Of a stretch of DNA of 64,000 nt, positions 1 through 11,160 are shown one piece after another. Position 1 is the stretch's first letter, and each line of letters starts with the position of its first letter. Source of the DNA: Mycteria americana (Eukaryota > Chordata > Aves > Ciconiiformes > Ciconiidae); the NCBI RefSeq assembly GCF_035582795.1, contig NC_134367.1, positions 109,230,062 to 109,294,061 on the forward strand, written 5' to 3'. The notes beneath the pieces are model-generated. The model did no database searches and was not told the origin of the DNA. It saw only the letters and a list, made by a program, of their open reading frames with translations. A program made the translations under genes and the position numbers.

Positions 1-3000
1 CTCCCTCAATCTCAAGTCAAAATTTTCATCTGAAACCCACTACTGCATTTCCAGACAGTAGCTAAAAACCCAACAAGACCACTGAAATGCTACAAAACCT
101 CATTCTCAATTACTCTCCAAAACACATAATGCTAAAGAAGCAGCTGAAGTACTGGATTCAATTTCTGCTTAAGTTTATTAGCAACAACTTACTACTCAAG
201 TGCTCTAGCCATTCATCTGCTCTTCCTTCTACTCTTGATTAGACAGGGATTCCCTGCTGGCTTTCTAAGATTAACCTATCTCCTCAGCCTTCTCTTGGTC
301 AGAAGAACATTGAACTGGATAGGTCTTCCATGTCTTCACTCACCCCTCAAACAGCAGGCTCTAACCAAGAGAAAAGTAGCGACTACGATATACAGTGACT
401 ACTGTCTCCATACTCCATTTCAGACCAGATGGTTCCTATCTGACTAGGAAGGCACTCCTGTGTTCAAAACATGTTTATTTCATATACATACGCACACTGA
501 ATGGAGATACAAAGTATCAGCTACTTCCTGCACCATCCTCCTGCTCTACTCGCACCAAAGTGATTCAACTAAATACATCAGTGTATAACAATAAATTAAA
601 ATATAATAGTAGCTTCTTGAGTTCTGACTACATTCAGAGACTCCTATCAAAGCAGGAGTATTCTGCACTAGGAAAAAAGTACTTCTAAACCTAATTTAAA
701 AAAAAAAAAAAAATCACTATTTTTGCTAGAGTAGTACATAACTACAACCAAACTATGCCTGCTCTTAAGGAATATGTTCCATGATTAGACTTATACATAC
801 AAATGCTGAGCTGCAGCACTAATCATTTTCATAACAGTGCTGCCATTCACTACTTTGATTTATTATCTCTGCCATAATTAGGTTCATTTGGATTAGGTTT
901 CACTGTTTTGTCAGTCTGGCCACACCACCTATTTAAGACAACAGATAACAGCATTTATTTTGAAGTTGTAAAGTCCATTTAACTTAATCCACAGTAGCCA
1001 ATTGCAGTTTTCTAAAAATGGGCTTTGTAAATGCGTTCAAGCACACGGTACAAGTTTTCTAGTAAAGCTTCACTGTGTTCAATTTTAAGTACAAATCCAA
1101 CAAGTTCAAAAAAAAAATCTGCTACATGAAATTAGACTGAGTACTTTTATAGAAGAGTCAGCATTGTTTAGTGGACTAAGGTCCGCCAAAAGGATCATAT
1201 ACTTTCCTCAAATATCAACAAGAGTTCAACACAGGAGACGAAATAAAAGATACACACATCACTATGCTCTGTTTATAAAAGACTCCAAGTTTTTAAAAGA
1301 AAGCAAAGAAGGGGAAAGAGATTTTTATAGAACAGGAAAATATACAGAGAAAACAAGTTTTCAAAACAAGTAGCAGTGTATATTGTTCATTGTAACACAT
1401 TATTGACATGAGCATCAACAGTAGCTAGAAAAGAAAAATTCTTGCTAGCCTAGAGTTGGAAGCTTCGTACCTGAAAAACACTTATATTTAACAAAAGCTA
1501 TTTCAAGAGCTAGCAATTTTAAGCAGCAACACTACCAGGTTCAAGGCCCAGATTTACTCAGTGCATATGCTTAAGTCAGATTTCCAAAGCCAACCAGAAA
1601 GCTGAATGGAGCCTAAAAATACCAACCGCCTCTTTCCACCAAAGCCAGTAAAAATACCACTAATACAGCAGTACTGAAAGTTTTGTTGGAAATACATGAA
1701 CTACAACAGAATCCTAATCATCTTCCCATTTAGTATTTGCATTTTCAATCCCATACAATAAGAAAAAAATGCAACTTCAATGGAAGTCTCCACAAAATAC
1801 ACAATTCTAGCAGATATGACCACATATGAAAATATATGCTGGTCTATATAACTGAAATATAAAAGCGTTTACCAGTAGCCAGACGAGACCACAATAAAAC
1901 ATTCCCTTAACTACATGCCCTTCAAAGTATTTCAGTTAAAAAACTGGTATCACTGTACGGTAACCTGCAATGAAGCGACAGCAGTCAGTGGCTTAAAAAA
2001 ATTTTAAGTATTAAACTGTATTTTAGGAAGTTGCTTTAAGGAGAATGACACATACATCGAAATTGATTTCCTCTACAAAGAAAATTAAAATATTTCTCTA
2101 GTTGCTATAAAACTGCAACTAAGGCATAATAGAGGCTTTGGCTATACCAATGATTACTCTTGTCCTTTTACTATTCTGCTAAATTCCAAGTTTTAAAACT
2201 TTTTATTTTTTTAAACTAGGTGGCTAGTACACTCAGAACACGCAACAACCTCACCTCACCTTTATGGAATTTGCAATAAGTATAGATTACTTTGTAACCT
2301 GATTCAGGAAACTGAAAAGAAGTTTCAAATTTGTGAAGAAAAACAAAAGAATGAGAGAACATTTGAAACAAAATCCTTCCAATCTTGTTTGTGCTGCAAA
2401 CTAGGAGTTTATAGTTATTTCTGGCAGCACACCAGTCCAGCAAAGTAGCATTTTTGTACCACCCTCTGAAGTGCAATCAGTTTCCACTTCTCTCCCCCAT
2501 ACTTTGCTGGGTGTCAGCACCTTTCTTTACTATAATTAAAAAAAAAAAAAAAGAAAGAAAAAAAAAAAGAAGAAAAAACTCACAACACCAACCTACACAC
2601 TTAGCAGAGAAGCACACTAGTTTTGGACTAAACTGAAACAGTTTTTACTATTCTTCCTTCATATAAACTAGCTCTGCCTGGAGAATTTTCAATATGTGAA
2701 ACTACGAGCAGATTTTTTTTTTTCTTGAATATTGATCGTGTTTTCTTTTAATGAGCACTGCCTAAAGATTACTCACGGTGAGCAAGAGAATCTTACTTCA
2801 ACTCCTCACATGAACTTGTGCACTGATACCCAAAATATGCGCTTATTACTAGCAGCTCAACTGGAAAGACTAATCCAAAGCAGATTGACAATTCATCTCA
2901 CATCACATCGAACAGTCCCATTTTCTCCACTGTCACGAGCATTTGGGCAGTAAACCCAGAAAAATGTCACATGACCTCTCAAGGAGCAGTTCCATAAGCT

Positions 3001-6000
3001 GCCCATAAGTGTCCACAGAACTATAACATCAGGAGCAGCACATGCGTAACACTTTCAAAAGGTGGTAAGCGTGATTTTTCACATTCTTTTTTGGAACTTT
3101 TTAAACTTTAGTCGTGGAACAGCTACAGTGAAGGAGACTTGTAATAAGTGATGGTAGGGGAGAGGCTTATCAATTATTACAACACTTAATTAGGAGTATC
3201 TGAAATACAACTCCACGTTTTCCTCTAAAACCTGTATTGGTACAGAGCATTTTAAAATGAGGCAAAGCTACTTCAGGCTCAGTTACTTAGGTATGTTTTT
3301 ATTTCTTAAGTTAGAAAATTTGAAAGTAAAAATAGTACAGCCATTTCTAAAAAGGAAAAAAGATTCTGTATGTTATTCAACAAAAAAAAACTATATACAA
3401 CCCTTGTTCTTTTCCAGGTTTGTGAGAACACATGGGAAGTTACAGCAGGGGAGGGACAGTAGGGACACAACACTGGCTTTTCATCTGGCAGGGTTAAATA
3501 CTGACAGATACAAAAGTGGCTTTGCTCACGTATCAATCCCAAGAGAGATGCCAACAGCCCAAAAACACAAGGTAGTTTTATATGATTCACAAGGACTGGC
3601 AGGGAAAGGCAGGGGTGGGGTGGGGGAGTGAGGTAGGCACCACCAAAAAGTACTTAAATGTATTGAAAGCTGTTCGACACAGCTTGTGTGACTTCTGTCT
3701 CTGCTACATTTATTTTAGCTACTACTAAAAGTCAAATTTTTTGAATCAAACATAAAAAGCACATATCTTCTGCTTTCTCTCAGCACTACAGCACTCTCAA
3801 AACCTAAACATGTCTGGATGTTTAGAGAGCTGGCACATGTATTTCTACACTGCTGAGTGGAAGCAGGCATGAACTGTCAAGAGCAATTCTAGATGAAAGG
3901 TCAAAGTACAGAAGGGCATAATATCTGTTTCACAAAATACATTTGCTCTCTAGTAACGAAAGCAAGTGACTCGATCCAGTGGTTCAATAACCTACTTCTA
4001 TAATAGTTCTGCATGAAATGCACTGGCATGGCAAGAAGCAGTTCTCATTACAAAGTATTTCCAACCACATGCCTAAGGCAGCGCTGCGATACGTCACTTA
4101 GGGCATAAGTGTGCTAGCAAAGCATCCGCTGAAACAGGTGCTGGAAGAATAATTCCTCTCCTTTTTATGGAAGTGTAGAAAAAAGGCTTTTACGCTATAG
4201 TGGTCTGAAGTAGGACACTAACTAACGCGGTCTTATTTTCCAACCTCCAACAACAAACAACATGAAGCCCTGACTCAGAGTCAAGAAAAACTTGTACATA
4301 CCCTTCCAAGAGCATTCCTGAATTATACACACTCTCAGACTGTTTCTAATTTTTAGAGGCTGACAACATAATTGCTAAGATGGTCATAAATAGCTTTTTC
4401 TAAAAAAATTTGTATTCTGATTCCCGCACCCCCCATTCACAGAGTAATCTTTTAAAGACTTTTACTATCAAAATAATTCACTAAACTATCCAGAGACCTT
4501 GAGGGCAACACAGTTGTCAGATTCCCTATCAGGTGGGCAGAAACAACCCGTCCAAAAATTACTTGCAACCGTCACAAATAAAGTGCTAGCTAAAGACTGC
4601 ACTTCTATCAGACAGATGACTCAGTCCATCTGTTAGTTTACTTAAGAACAAGGAAAGTAACCTGAATTCTTGCATTCACCTGAAAAAAAAAAAAAAAACT
4701 GCCTACACCACCATTTTTACTCTTGAGATATGAGCAATTTTAGGAACTGTACTGGTTGCAGTTGTGTGTATCCAGCCTAATTTAACTGCCTGCTTGCACT
4801 TCCAACATTTTGTCAAATATTTCTTGACTAAATTAAGCCTTCTACTTCAAATATGCTATTTGTGCAAGTATTAAAACTAAAGCAAAGGCACAATTCCAAA
4901 GTGTTACCCTACATATTGATGTACACAATAACTTAATGCCACCATTGAAATTAATGGCTTTGCTACTCTGGTATTTTACTACCTTAAATAACTGCAGTTA
5001 TTGCAGTAGACTGAACCATACTACTGTCACTAATAATACAATGCTCTTGTATACCCACTTTTCTGGAAACCCTGGGAAACGTGTGTGGGTTCCTTCAAGA
5101 ATTCCTAGTCCTAATGAAGGTACATGTTTTGTTACTTCTGCTGTGGGCTTTCACTCATGTATTAAAGACATAAAAAAAAGAAGTGAGTGTGGTATCAGAT
5201 TTCTTAGCACAACATTTAAAATATAATGAAGGCTTCCTAACCCAGGCACAAAATACACTGACTTTTAAATAACAACAAAAATTACATTCTAAAGCAACAT
5301 ACTTGAGCAGAAAAGCTGCTGAATGCAAGTAAGTAGAAATTTTAATATGGTTTAGAGACCACAAATTTAGCTTTTTATCTTGAAAACACAAGTGAGGATA
5401 TGACATGATTTTCTAAAAACTCAAAATCTGTAATAATTTAGCTGCTTGCCCTATCTAAATACAGAACGAACATTCACACATACGACACGCACAGTAGCCC
5501 ATCATAAACACAAATTAATATACTGGGCTCTAGAAATACTAGAATTTAAAATTCTAAAAAAAATACTGTTTCTTTCCCAGTTCCTGCAACTTGGGTAATG
5601 AAACCAGACTAAGCAGTCTGCTTTCTGACTAGCACACTAATGAAAAACAATTCTTTCCCACACAAAGAAATGGATGTAGTAATCCCAAGAGAAGGCTGCA
5701 CAGTTTGATTAAAAAAAAAAAAATCAGTATCTTGGAAAGCTCGTTTATTTTATTGGAGTTAGCATACAAAATGAGCTAGATACCAAAAAAATAAAAATTT
5801 AAGAGAATTCAGTTAACCTTCGCTGTAGAATCCAAGCTCTAGCAGGAGAGTTATGTTTATCAGCTTCCGTAATACAGATTTCAACATATGCTCCAATAAA
5901 AGTCTGTTCACACATGTTCTTCTTGTACAAATACGATGGGAAGTTACGCTATTACTCTAACTGGGGCACCAAATTGTGCTGTTACCTAGATCTTAACCAC

Positions 6001-9000
6001 CTTTTCCCCCCACCACATTCCAGTCAGCTAATAAATGGAAACCTCACTGAAAATGCCTATTCCGGGATACCTATTATGAGATAAGTGCATTCAGGAAACT
6101 ATATTAAGAGCAGTACTTAGTCAGCTAACCACAATACAATAAGAACAACAGGTGTCCATGGGAATCAACTGTTTACCTAAAGCAGGCGAGAGAGATACAC
6201 AACAAGCCCGATTCAAGCTGGCTCCTGAAACAAGTAACTTCATAGTTAGGCTAGATCATTTAACCGGAATATTTAATATTCAAAGTTTATCAGCAACCTA
6301 AAACCCCCAAAGATGCTGCTCAAATAGCATATAATTTTAATTCGAATACAAAACAGACTTCTACAAGAATTAACTCTTGTGGTCAATTTGTACGGCTGAT
6401 GTTTGTGTCTTACTGAATTGCTGATTATTTTGTAATATGAAGATGCTCTTTACAATGATGTTTTGTCTTATTTGACATAAGGAAAAAGAGTTTGCTCTTC
6501 GGTAACTGACCAGCTAACCACCCAGACGAGATGTGAGATCTTAACATGAAATCATCAGAATTAGTTCAGGCTCGCGATGGCTGACGAATAGGCTCTCGCA
6601 CATGCATGTGCCAAAGGACAGAACAGAAACTGAGGGCTTTTTTCTTTTTTCACGCAGCTCATCTCAGAATGACTTCTAGTATTTACTTCTTTTTGTACTC
6701 TTTGGAGCACCAACTGCATACTTACCTGCAGAACAGCAATAGCAGAATGCAGTTTATGCATTCCAGGAGACCATCAACATCACGTCAAAAGTATGTTTTT
6801 AGTATTAACTCTTAAGATTTAACACCACCTGCAAACAGAGGAGCTATATATGAAATGCTGGTCACTTGTCCCATCCACCTTGTCAATCCTCCCCCATCAA
6901 GGCTTGCCTTGACCAGCACACATTAAAAGACACTGCCCAAACAAAATACGACAAAGATATTGTTTAAACACGTTTCAGAAATATACCATCAATCCTAGTC
7001 TAAACAAGTCCAAAGAGAGAGCGTGCAGTGAAAGCTTGCTATTGTACTGGAGTCGGACCAATTAAACAAAACTGAGTCAATTTAATAGTGCCTCTATAGA
7101 GAGAAAATACTTCTTCAACCACATCATTTTCTTAGCCTGTGTAGTTTAATTGGTACAGTTTCCTTCTTTTTTTGAAAGGCTTGGAACCAAGCGTTCTTGA
7201 AGTCAGATTTCTTTGAAAAACCCGATGACCACTCAGAGCAACCATCCAACTTGCAACGACATTTCCCTCTTACCAGCTTAATGCTCTGCACTCACGAACA
7301 GGTAAAAAGTTTCAGACCTATAATATATTCATTTGCCGATATTTACTAACTGCTTCAAGTCAACTATTCAAACATCTAAATAAGCAACCTAAGGGTAGGT
7401 TCAACCTAGACACTTTCCTGTTATGCTGGTTAAGAGAAATATTTGTGCTCTCTCCAAGCTGGCAGAAGTCCTAGCACACATACAGTTACATCAGTGAAAG
7501 AGCAGTCTTGCTGGTATAGCTTACTTCACTCAGCATCAACTGCACCATTAAAGTACTTTTTGCCAGTACGATTTATACAAATTTATATGGGGCTTCTCAA
7601 AACATTTATGTCAACTCTTGCTAGATTAACAGCAGTCATTGTGCTAAAGACCGTCAAGATTAAAAAAAAAAAAAAAAAAGAAAAAACCCACATGCCTCTG
7701 TTTAAAAGATCTGGATATGAACTGTAAGTTTTGTAGGTTGTAACTCTTTATTTGCAGGGCATCTGACTTCTACATGAGCAACACGAAGAAGTGAAAATAA
7801 ATTATCACAAGCCAAACAAAGCTTAAAATAACGTAGGACATAAATACCTACAGTTAACAAAGAAAACTAGAGGGAAATACAGAACACAATTCTAAACAAA
7901 ACAGCAGGGAGATTGTTCCCATGCTTCCTGCTGCAAAGCTACCCTTTCCATTGAAGGTGTGCACACACTGGGGGGGGAGGGGGACACCCTTAAAGTTCAA
8001 AAAATGTAATTAGGATTTTACTGTAATTTACAGAGAATTCTAATGGCTCATCAGTTTTTTGCAGCAGAGGAACTGCCCGATTTTCATCATACAAATCTTG
8101 CCAAGCTATACTCCAAAGGTCCTCACGACTTACGGTCATCTTTAAGACAAAGAAGGTTCAAATCCAACTACAAGCCAGACAGCATCTTCCAGGGGAAGAA
8201 AAAGAAGAGTAACTCGGTTCCCCAGTTGTTTAACTGGGGGACAGGCCTAACAGGGAGCACACGGTCCCCGAAGAGACAGACCAGCGCTCGGGCTACCGAG
8301 CCGCATTTCTCACCGGTCCTGCGCCAATCCAGAAAGAAGATTATGGAAACAGAGCAGGCACTAAAAAGAGCTGGGGGGGGGGGGGGACGGGCCAGGGAGG
8401 CAGAAAACCTCCTTCAAACGAATGAGCCGGCGGGGAGCGGGAGTCCCCGGCGGGAAGGCAGGCAGGCACCCACCTCCCTCCCTCCCTCCTCCCCCGGCCC
8501 CCAGCCGCGTCCACCTCTGTGTTTACATCCGAAACCTCCAAACGCGACACTTTCCCGGCTGCCGAGAGGGGGATCCCCCCCCCCCCCCCGACGCCTCTTT
8601 ATTGATTACACAGGGAAAAGCCCAGCTGCTGCTGCAATGCAACACGCGCCGGTTAAGGCGGAGGGGAAGGGGGAAAAAAAAAAAAAACACACCGGGAAAG
8701 AAAGAAAGGCGAGAGGCGAGCGGGGCTCACGCCGTGCCGGCGCGCACCGCCGCGGCCAGCCCGGGGGAGGCGCCGGAGCGGGGCCGTCCCCCCCGCCCCG
8801 GGCCCCGCTGCCGCCCCCCGAGCGCAACTTCGCCGCCGCGGGGGACGCGGACGGCGGGGCCGCCCCTCCCCCACCCGCCACTAACAATGGGCCCCTCCCC
8901 CACCGCGGGGCTCCCCTCAGTCCGGCCCCCTCCCCCTCCGCCGGCCGAGCGCCCTCCCCCCCCCCCCTCCCCCGGCTGTGGACCGTTAGAGGCGGGGGGC

Positions 9001-9058
9001 ACGGAGCCGGCCCCCCCGCTCCCCCGCCGGCCCGCCCGCTCCGGGGCCGGCCCCTCAC
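1..9058 (-). other. ENAH: Probable first intron of ENAH (partial)
   Basis: This stretch follows, on the minus strand, the splice donor of the exon at 9059-9063, so it should be the 5' part of ENAH intron 1, which runs off the window. It is AT-leaning and has only short open frames, none with a protein I recognise. It carries A/T runs, for example near 700, 2538-2578, 4682-4698 and 7662-7679, of the kind left by small insertions or slippage. I saw no second exon. The base composition turns sharply GC-rich above about 8250, where the CpG island begins. Intron status is inferred from the donor and from synteny, not from any downstream exon in view. Confidence 0.6.
8373..8386. repeat. Homopolymer runs in the ENAH island (G14; also C15 and A14 nearby)
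   Basis: There is a run of 14 G here, a run of 15 C at 8575-8589 and a run of 14 A at 8674-8687, all in the first-intron side of the ENAH CpG island. The G and C runs can form G-quadruplexes. Such runs are also where sequencing and assembly most often miscount bases, so their exact lengths should not be trusted. Confidence 0.85.
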
Positions 9059-10140
9059 CTCATGGTGCTGCCCGGGGTCGGGGAGCCGCTCCCGCTTCCT
9101 CGCTCGCTCCGCTCTCTCCCCCGCCCCGCTCCGCTCCTCGCCGCTCCGCAGGGGCCGGCGCGTCAACGGACAGCGAGACCCCCGGCCGCCAGCGCCTCCC
9201 CGCCCGTCTGCGCCGCTCCCTCCGCCGCCGGGCCGGGCCAGACCACCGCGGGGAGCCGGGGGGTGGGAGGGGACGAGAGAGGTGGGGGAAAGGGGCGGGG
9301 AGGAGCGAACCAACGCGCGGGAAGGGGGAGGAGGAGGAGAATGGGCGGGCGGGGGGAGCGTGGGGGAGGCCGGAGACACCGGCGGGGCTGAGGGAGCGGC
9401 GGGGGGCGCGGCGGCGGCGACGGCGGGGCGGGGGGGGAGTGCGGGAGGAAGGGGCGGGTCGCGGAGGCCGCGCCCACCGCCGCGCTGCCGCCCGTGCGGG
9501 TGAATGGGGCTCGGCGGGCCCGCGCGGGGGCGGGCCGGGCCAGGGCAGGGCGGGTCGGGCCGTCCTATCCTTTCCTCAGGTGAGGCAGCGGCTCCCCGGC
9601 AGACGCTCCTCAGCCCCGCCTCAGGAGAAGCGGTGGCCCGCGGCAGCTGCTTCCCCAGCGGTCCCGTGCCATTGTCCTGCGGGGCCGCGGACAGGCGGGG
9701 CAGGGCTCCGCGGCGAGACCCTGCTGCCGGCCCGCCCCGCCCCTCGGGCCGGGGGAAGCGGAACCGGGCCCGCCTCGGGTGGGCCCTGGCGGGAGTGCCG
9801 GGGCCGTGACCCGGCGCCCGGGAGACGCCCCGGGGCGGGCTGGGCTCCCGGGGAGCCGCGTCCCGGCCGGCGGAACTCGGCGTCTGTCGGCGCTTCGGGC
9901 TGGCCAAGGCCGGTTCCGAGCACCAGCAGACCTCTTAGACCTCTTCCCCCGCCTCACCCCGGCCCTCTGCTCCCTGCACCGGGCTCGGTCTGCCCAAGTA
10001 ACCGGCGCTCGGTACGGTGGTAACGTTGGACTCTGCGTGTGTAGGACAGAAAACACGCAGCCCGTGCAGCCCACTGCGGGAGCTCGGCAGGTAATCGCTG
10101 GGGGTGCCTGCCATCCCCTCTCTGCGCCCTGGCAAGCGCG
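8380..10140. promoter_or_regulatory. ENAH: CpG island promoter, assigned to ENAH
   Basis: This is dense CpG sequence with many GGGCGG/CCGCCC-type Sp1 boxes, standing out from AT-rich flanks. The long open frames on all strands here come from stop-poor GC-rich DNA and encode low-complexity P/G/R/A strings, not proteins. The minus-strand start codon exon of ENAH sits inside it at 9059-9063, so the transcription start should lie above 9063, probably within 9100-9500. I could not place it exactly, and no convincing TATA box is visible, as usual for this promoter class. The island continues about 1 kb upstream of the start codon, so divergent plus-strand non-coding transcription is possible but not shown. 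Confidence 0.75.
9059..9063 (-). CDS. ENAH: ENAH coding exon 1 (start codon exon)
   Basis: Read on the minus strand, the sequence is CAGCACC-ATGAG followed directly by GTGAGG. It therefore has a start codon with A at -3, two more coding bases and a strong splice donor. Ena/VASP family genes (VASP, EVL, ENAH), as I recall, begin with a tiny coding exon ATGAG that encodes Met-Ser across the junction. ENAH protein uses an N-terminal EVH1 domain to bind FPPPP-type ligands and C-terminal EVH2 motifs to bind actin and tetramerise, promoting filament elongation at leading edges and junctions. None of those domains is in the window, because the exons lie below position 1. The call rests on the exon pattern, the CpG island, the minus orientation and the neighbouring SRP9, which matches the human order. 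The 5'UTR extends above 9063 to an undetermined start. Without the next exon this stays an inference. Confidence 0.6.
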
Positions 10141-11000
10141 GGGCCTAAGGGACGTTACTTCACATCTTCCGCTAGCCCCGCATCTGTGCTAAATACAGAT
10201 TCACGTTTTGCTTTTAGTACTCCCAGCGGATCCAACGCATGGAATGCATAACTTCAACCCAGCTCATGTTCAGCTCATTTCTGTCAAGCACCCAACACCC
10301 ATTCTCTTTTGTCTCCGTTAATAGAAGTGATGAGCAAGTGTCTTTGCAATTTCCCATGACGTTAAGGCATCTTAGTGCTTTTGCATCTCTGATTTCATTT
10401 TTCCCTAAAAAATACCAGTGTTTTCTAGGGTTTAGTTATTAAAAATGTATTGTACGTGAGAAATAAATGTATATATATCTTCTAGACTTCTAGATATAAA
10501 AAGGTAAAGAATTTTAGAAATGTATGTATAGATGTTCTTTATGTATTTCTGATCCAGGATTCACACATTTAAGTTTTTTTACCATGAGTCTCAGTTATTT
10601 GACACTATGTGTACAACCTCTTTCTTGATCAGTACGGTACCTGAGACAGGGTCATCCACTGTCAATCAATGGTGTCAGTAATGCGGTAAGAGAGGAGCTA
10701 GTCAATGAAAAAAAAATGGTCAATTGTTAGAAAATACTAATGCAGGAAAAAGGACAGGCTCTGAAACTGAAGCTAATGAATAACAGTTTAGTAAGACAAT
10801 TAACATGTTTTTACTGGCATAGGGATGATGTCAATGAAAATGTTGCAGTAGAGGTGAATCACAAAATGCAGATGAGTAATCAGAAGAAAAGCAGCATCAT
10901 ACTCTTAAAAAGTAAGTGGGTACCTTTGACAACAATGTAAACGCAGTCTGGAAAAGGGGACACAACTGAATCTGGTAAAGAAATTTATCTTAATTGCTTC
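10141..11000. other. Intergenic, no feature recognised
   Basis: Composition drops from the CpG island to AT-rich DNA. There are short AT tracts near 10460-10500 and scattered short frames without recognisable products. The last part (from about 10700) may belong to the degraded element whose integrase-like piece follows, but I can show no clear start. Confidence 0.5.
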
Positions 11001-11007
11001 CAGCAAA

Positions 11008-11160
11008 TACTCAGGACTCTAATGACTGACAATGGACCTCAGTTCTTAAGGAATCATGAATTTCCTAAGATCTGGGCTTCCTATCACCAGAACGTCCTCC
11101 AAATAAAAGGTTTGAAAAGAAAGCCATTCTGACAGTGCAAAATATCTTGAAGGCAGCCAA
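11008..11160 (+). mobile_element. Fossil integrase fragment, Ty3/gypsy-like retroelement
   Basis: The plus strand around 11022-11045 encodes the string MTDNGPQF, which matches the second catalytic-aspartate motif (D-N-G-P-Q-F) of retroelement integrases. It is followed within a few residues by an EF..W...H-like pattern, and further on by sequence resembling the QTV.N.L.KA helix of Ty3/gypsy integrases. DNGPQF is the usual Ty3/gypsy form, whereas vertebrate gammaretroviruses usually show DNGPAF. The copy is clearly broken in several places and is a short remnant: I see no LTRs, reverse transcriptase or gag nearby. Sequence on both sides (about 10700-11800) may be more of the same element but cannot be recognised by eye. 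It looks old. A chance match to the motif is possible but unlikely given the flanking resemblance. Confidence 0.5.

Noticed and set aside
8043-10192. Open frames of 100-533 residues on both strands in the first CpG island
   Set aside because: They overlap in many frames, are P/G/R/A low-complexity and pass through the ENAH start exon and homopolymer runs. They are stop-poor GC-rich shadows.
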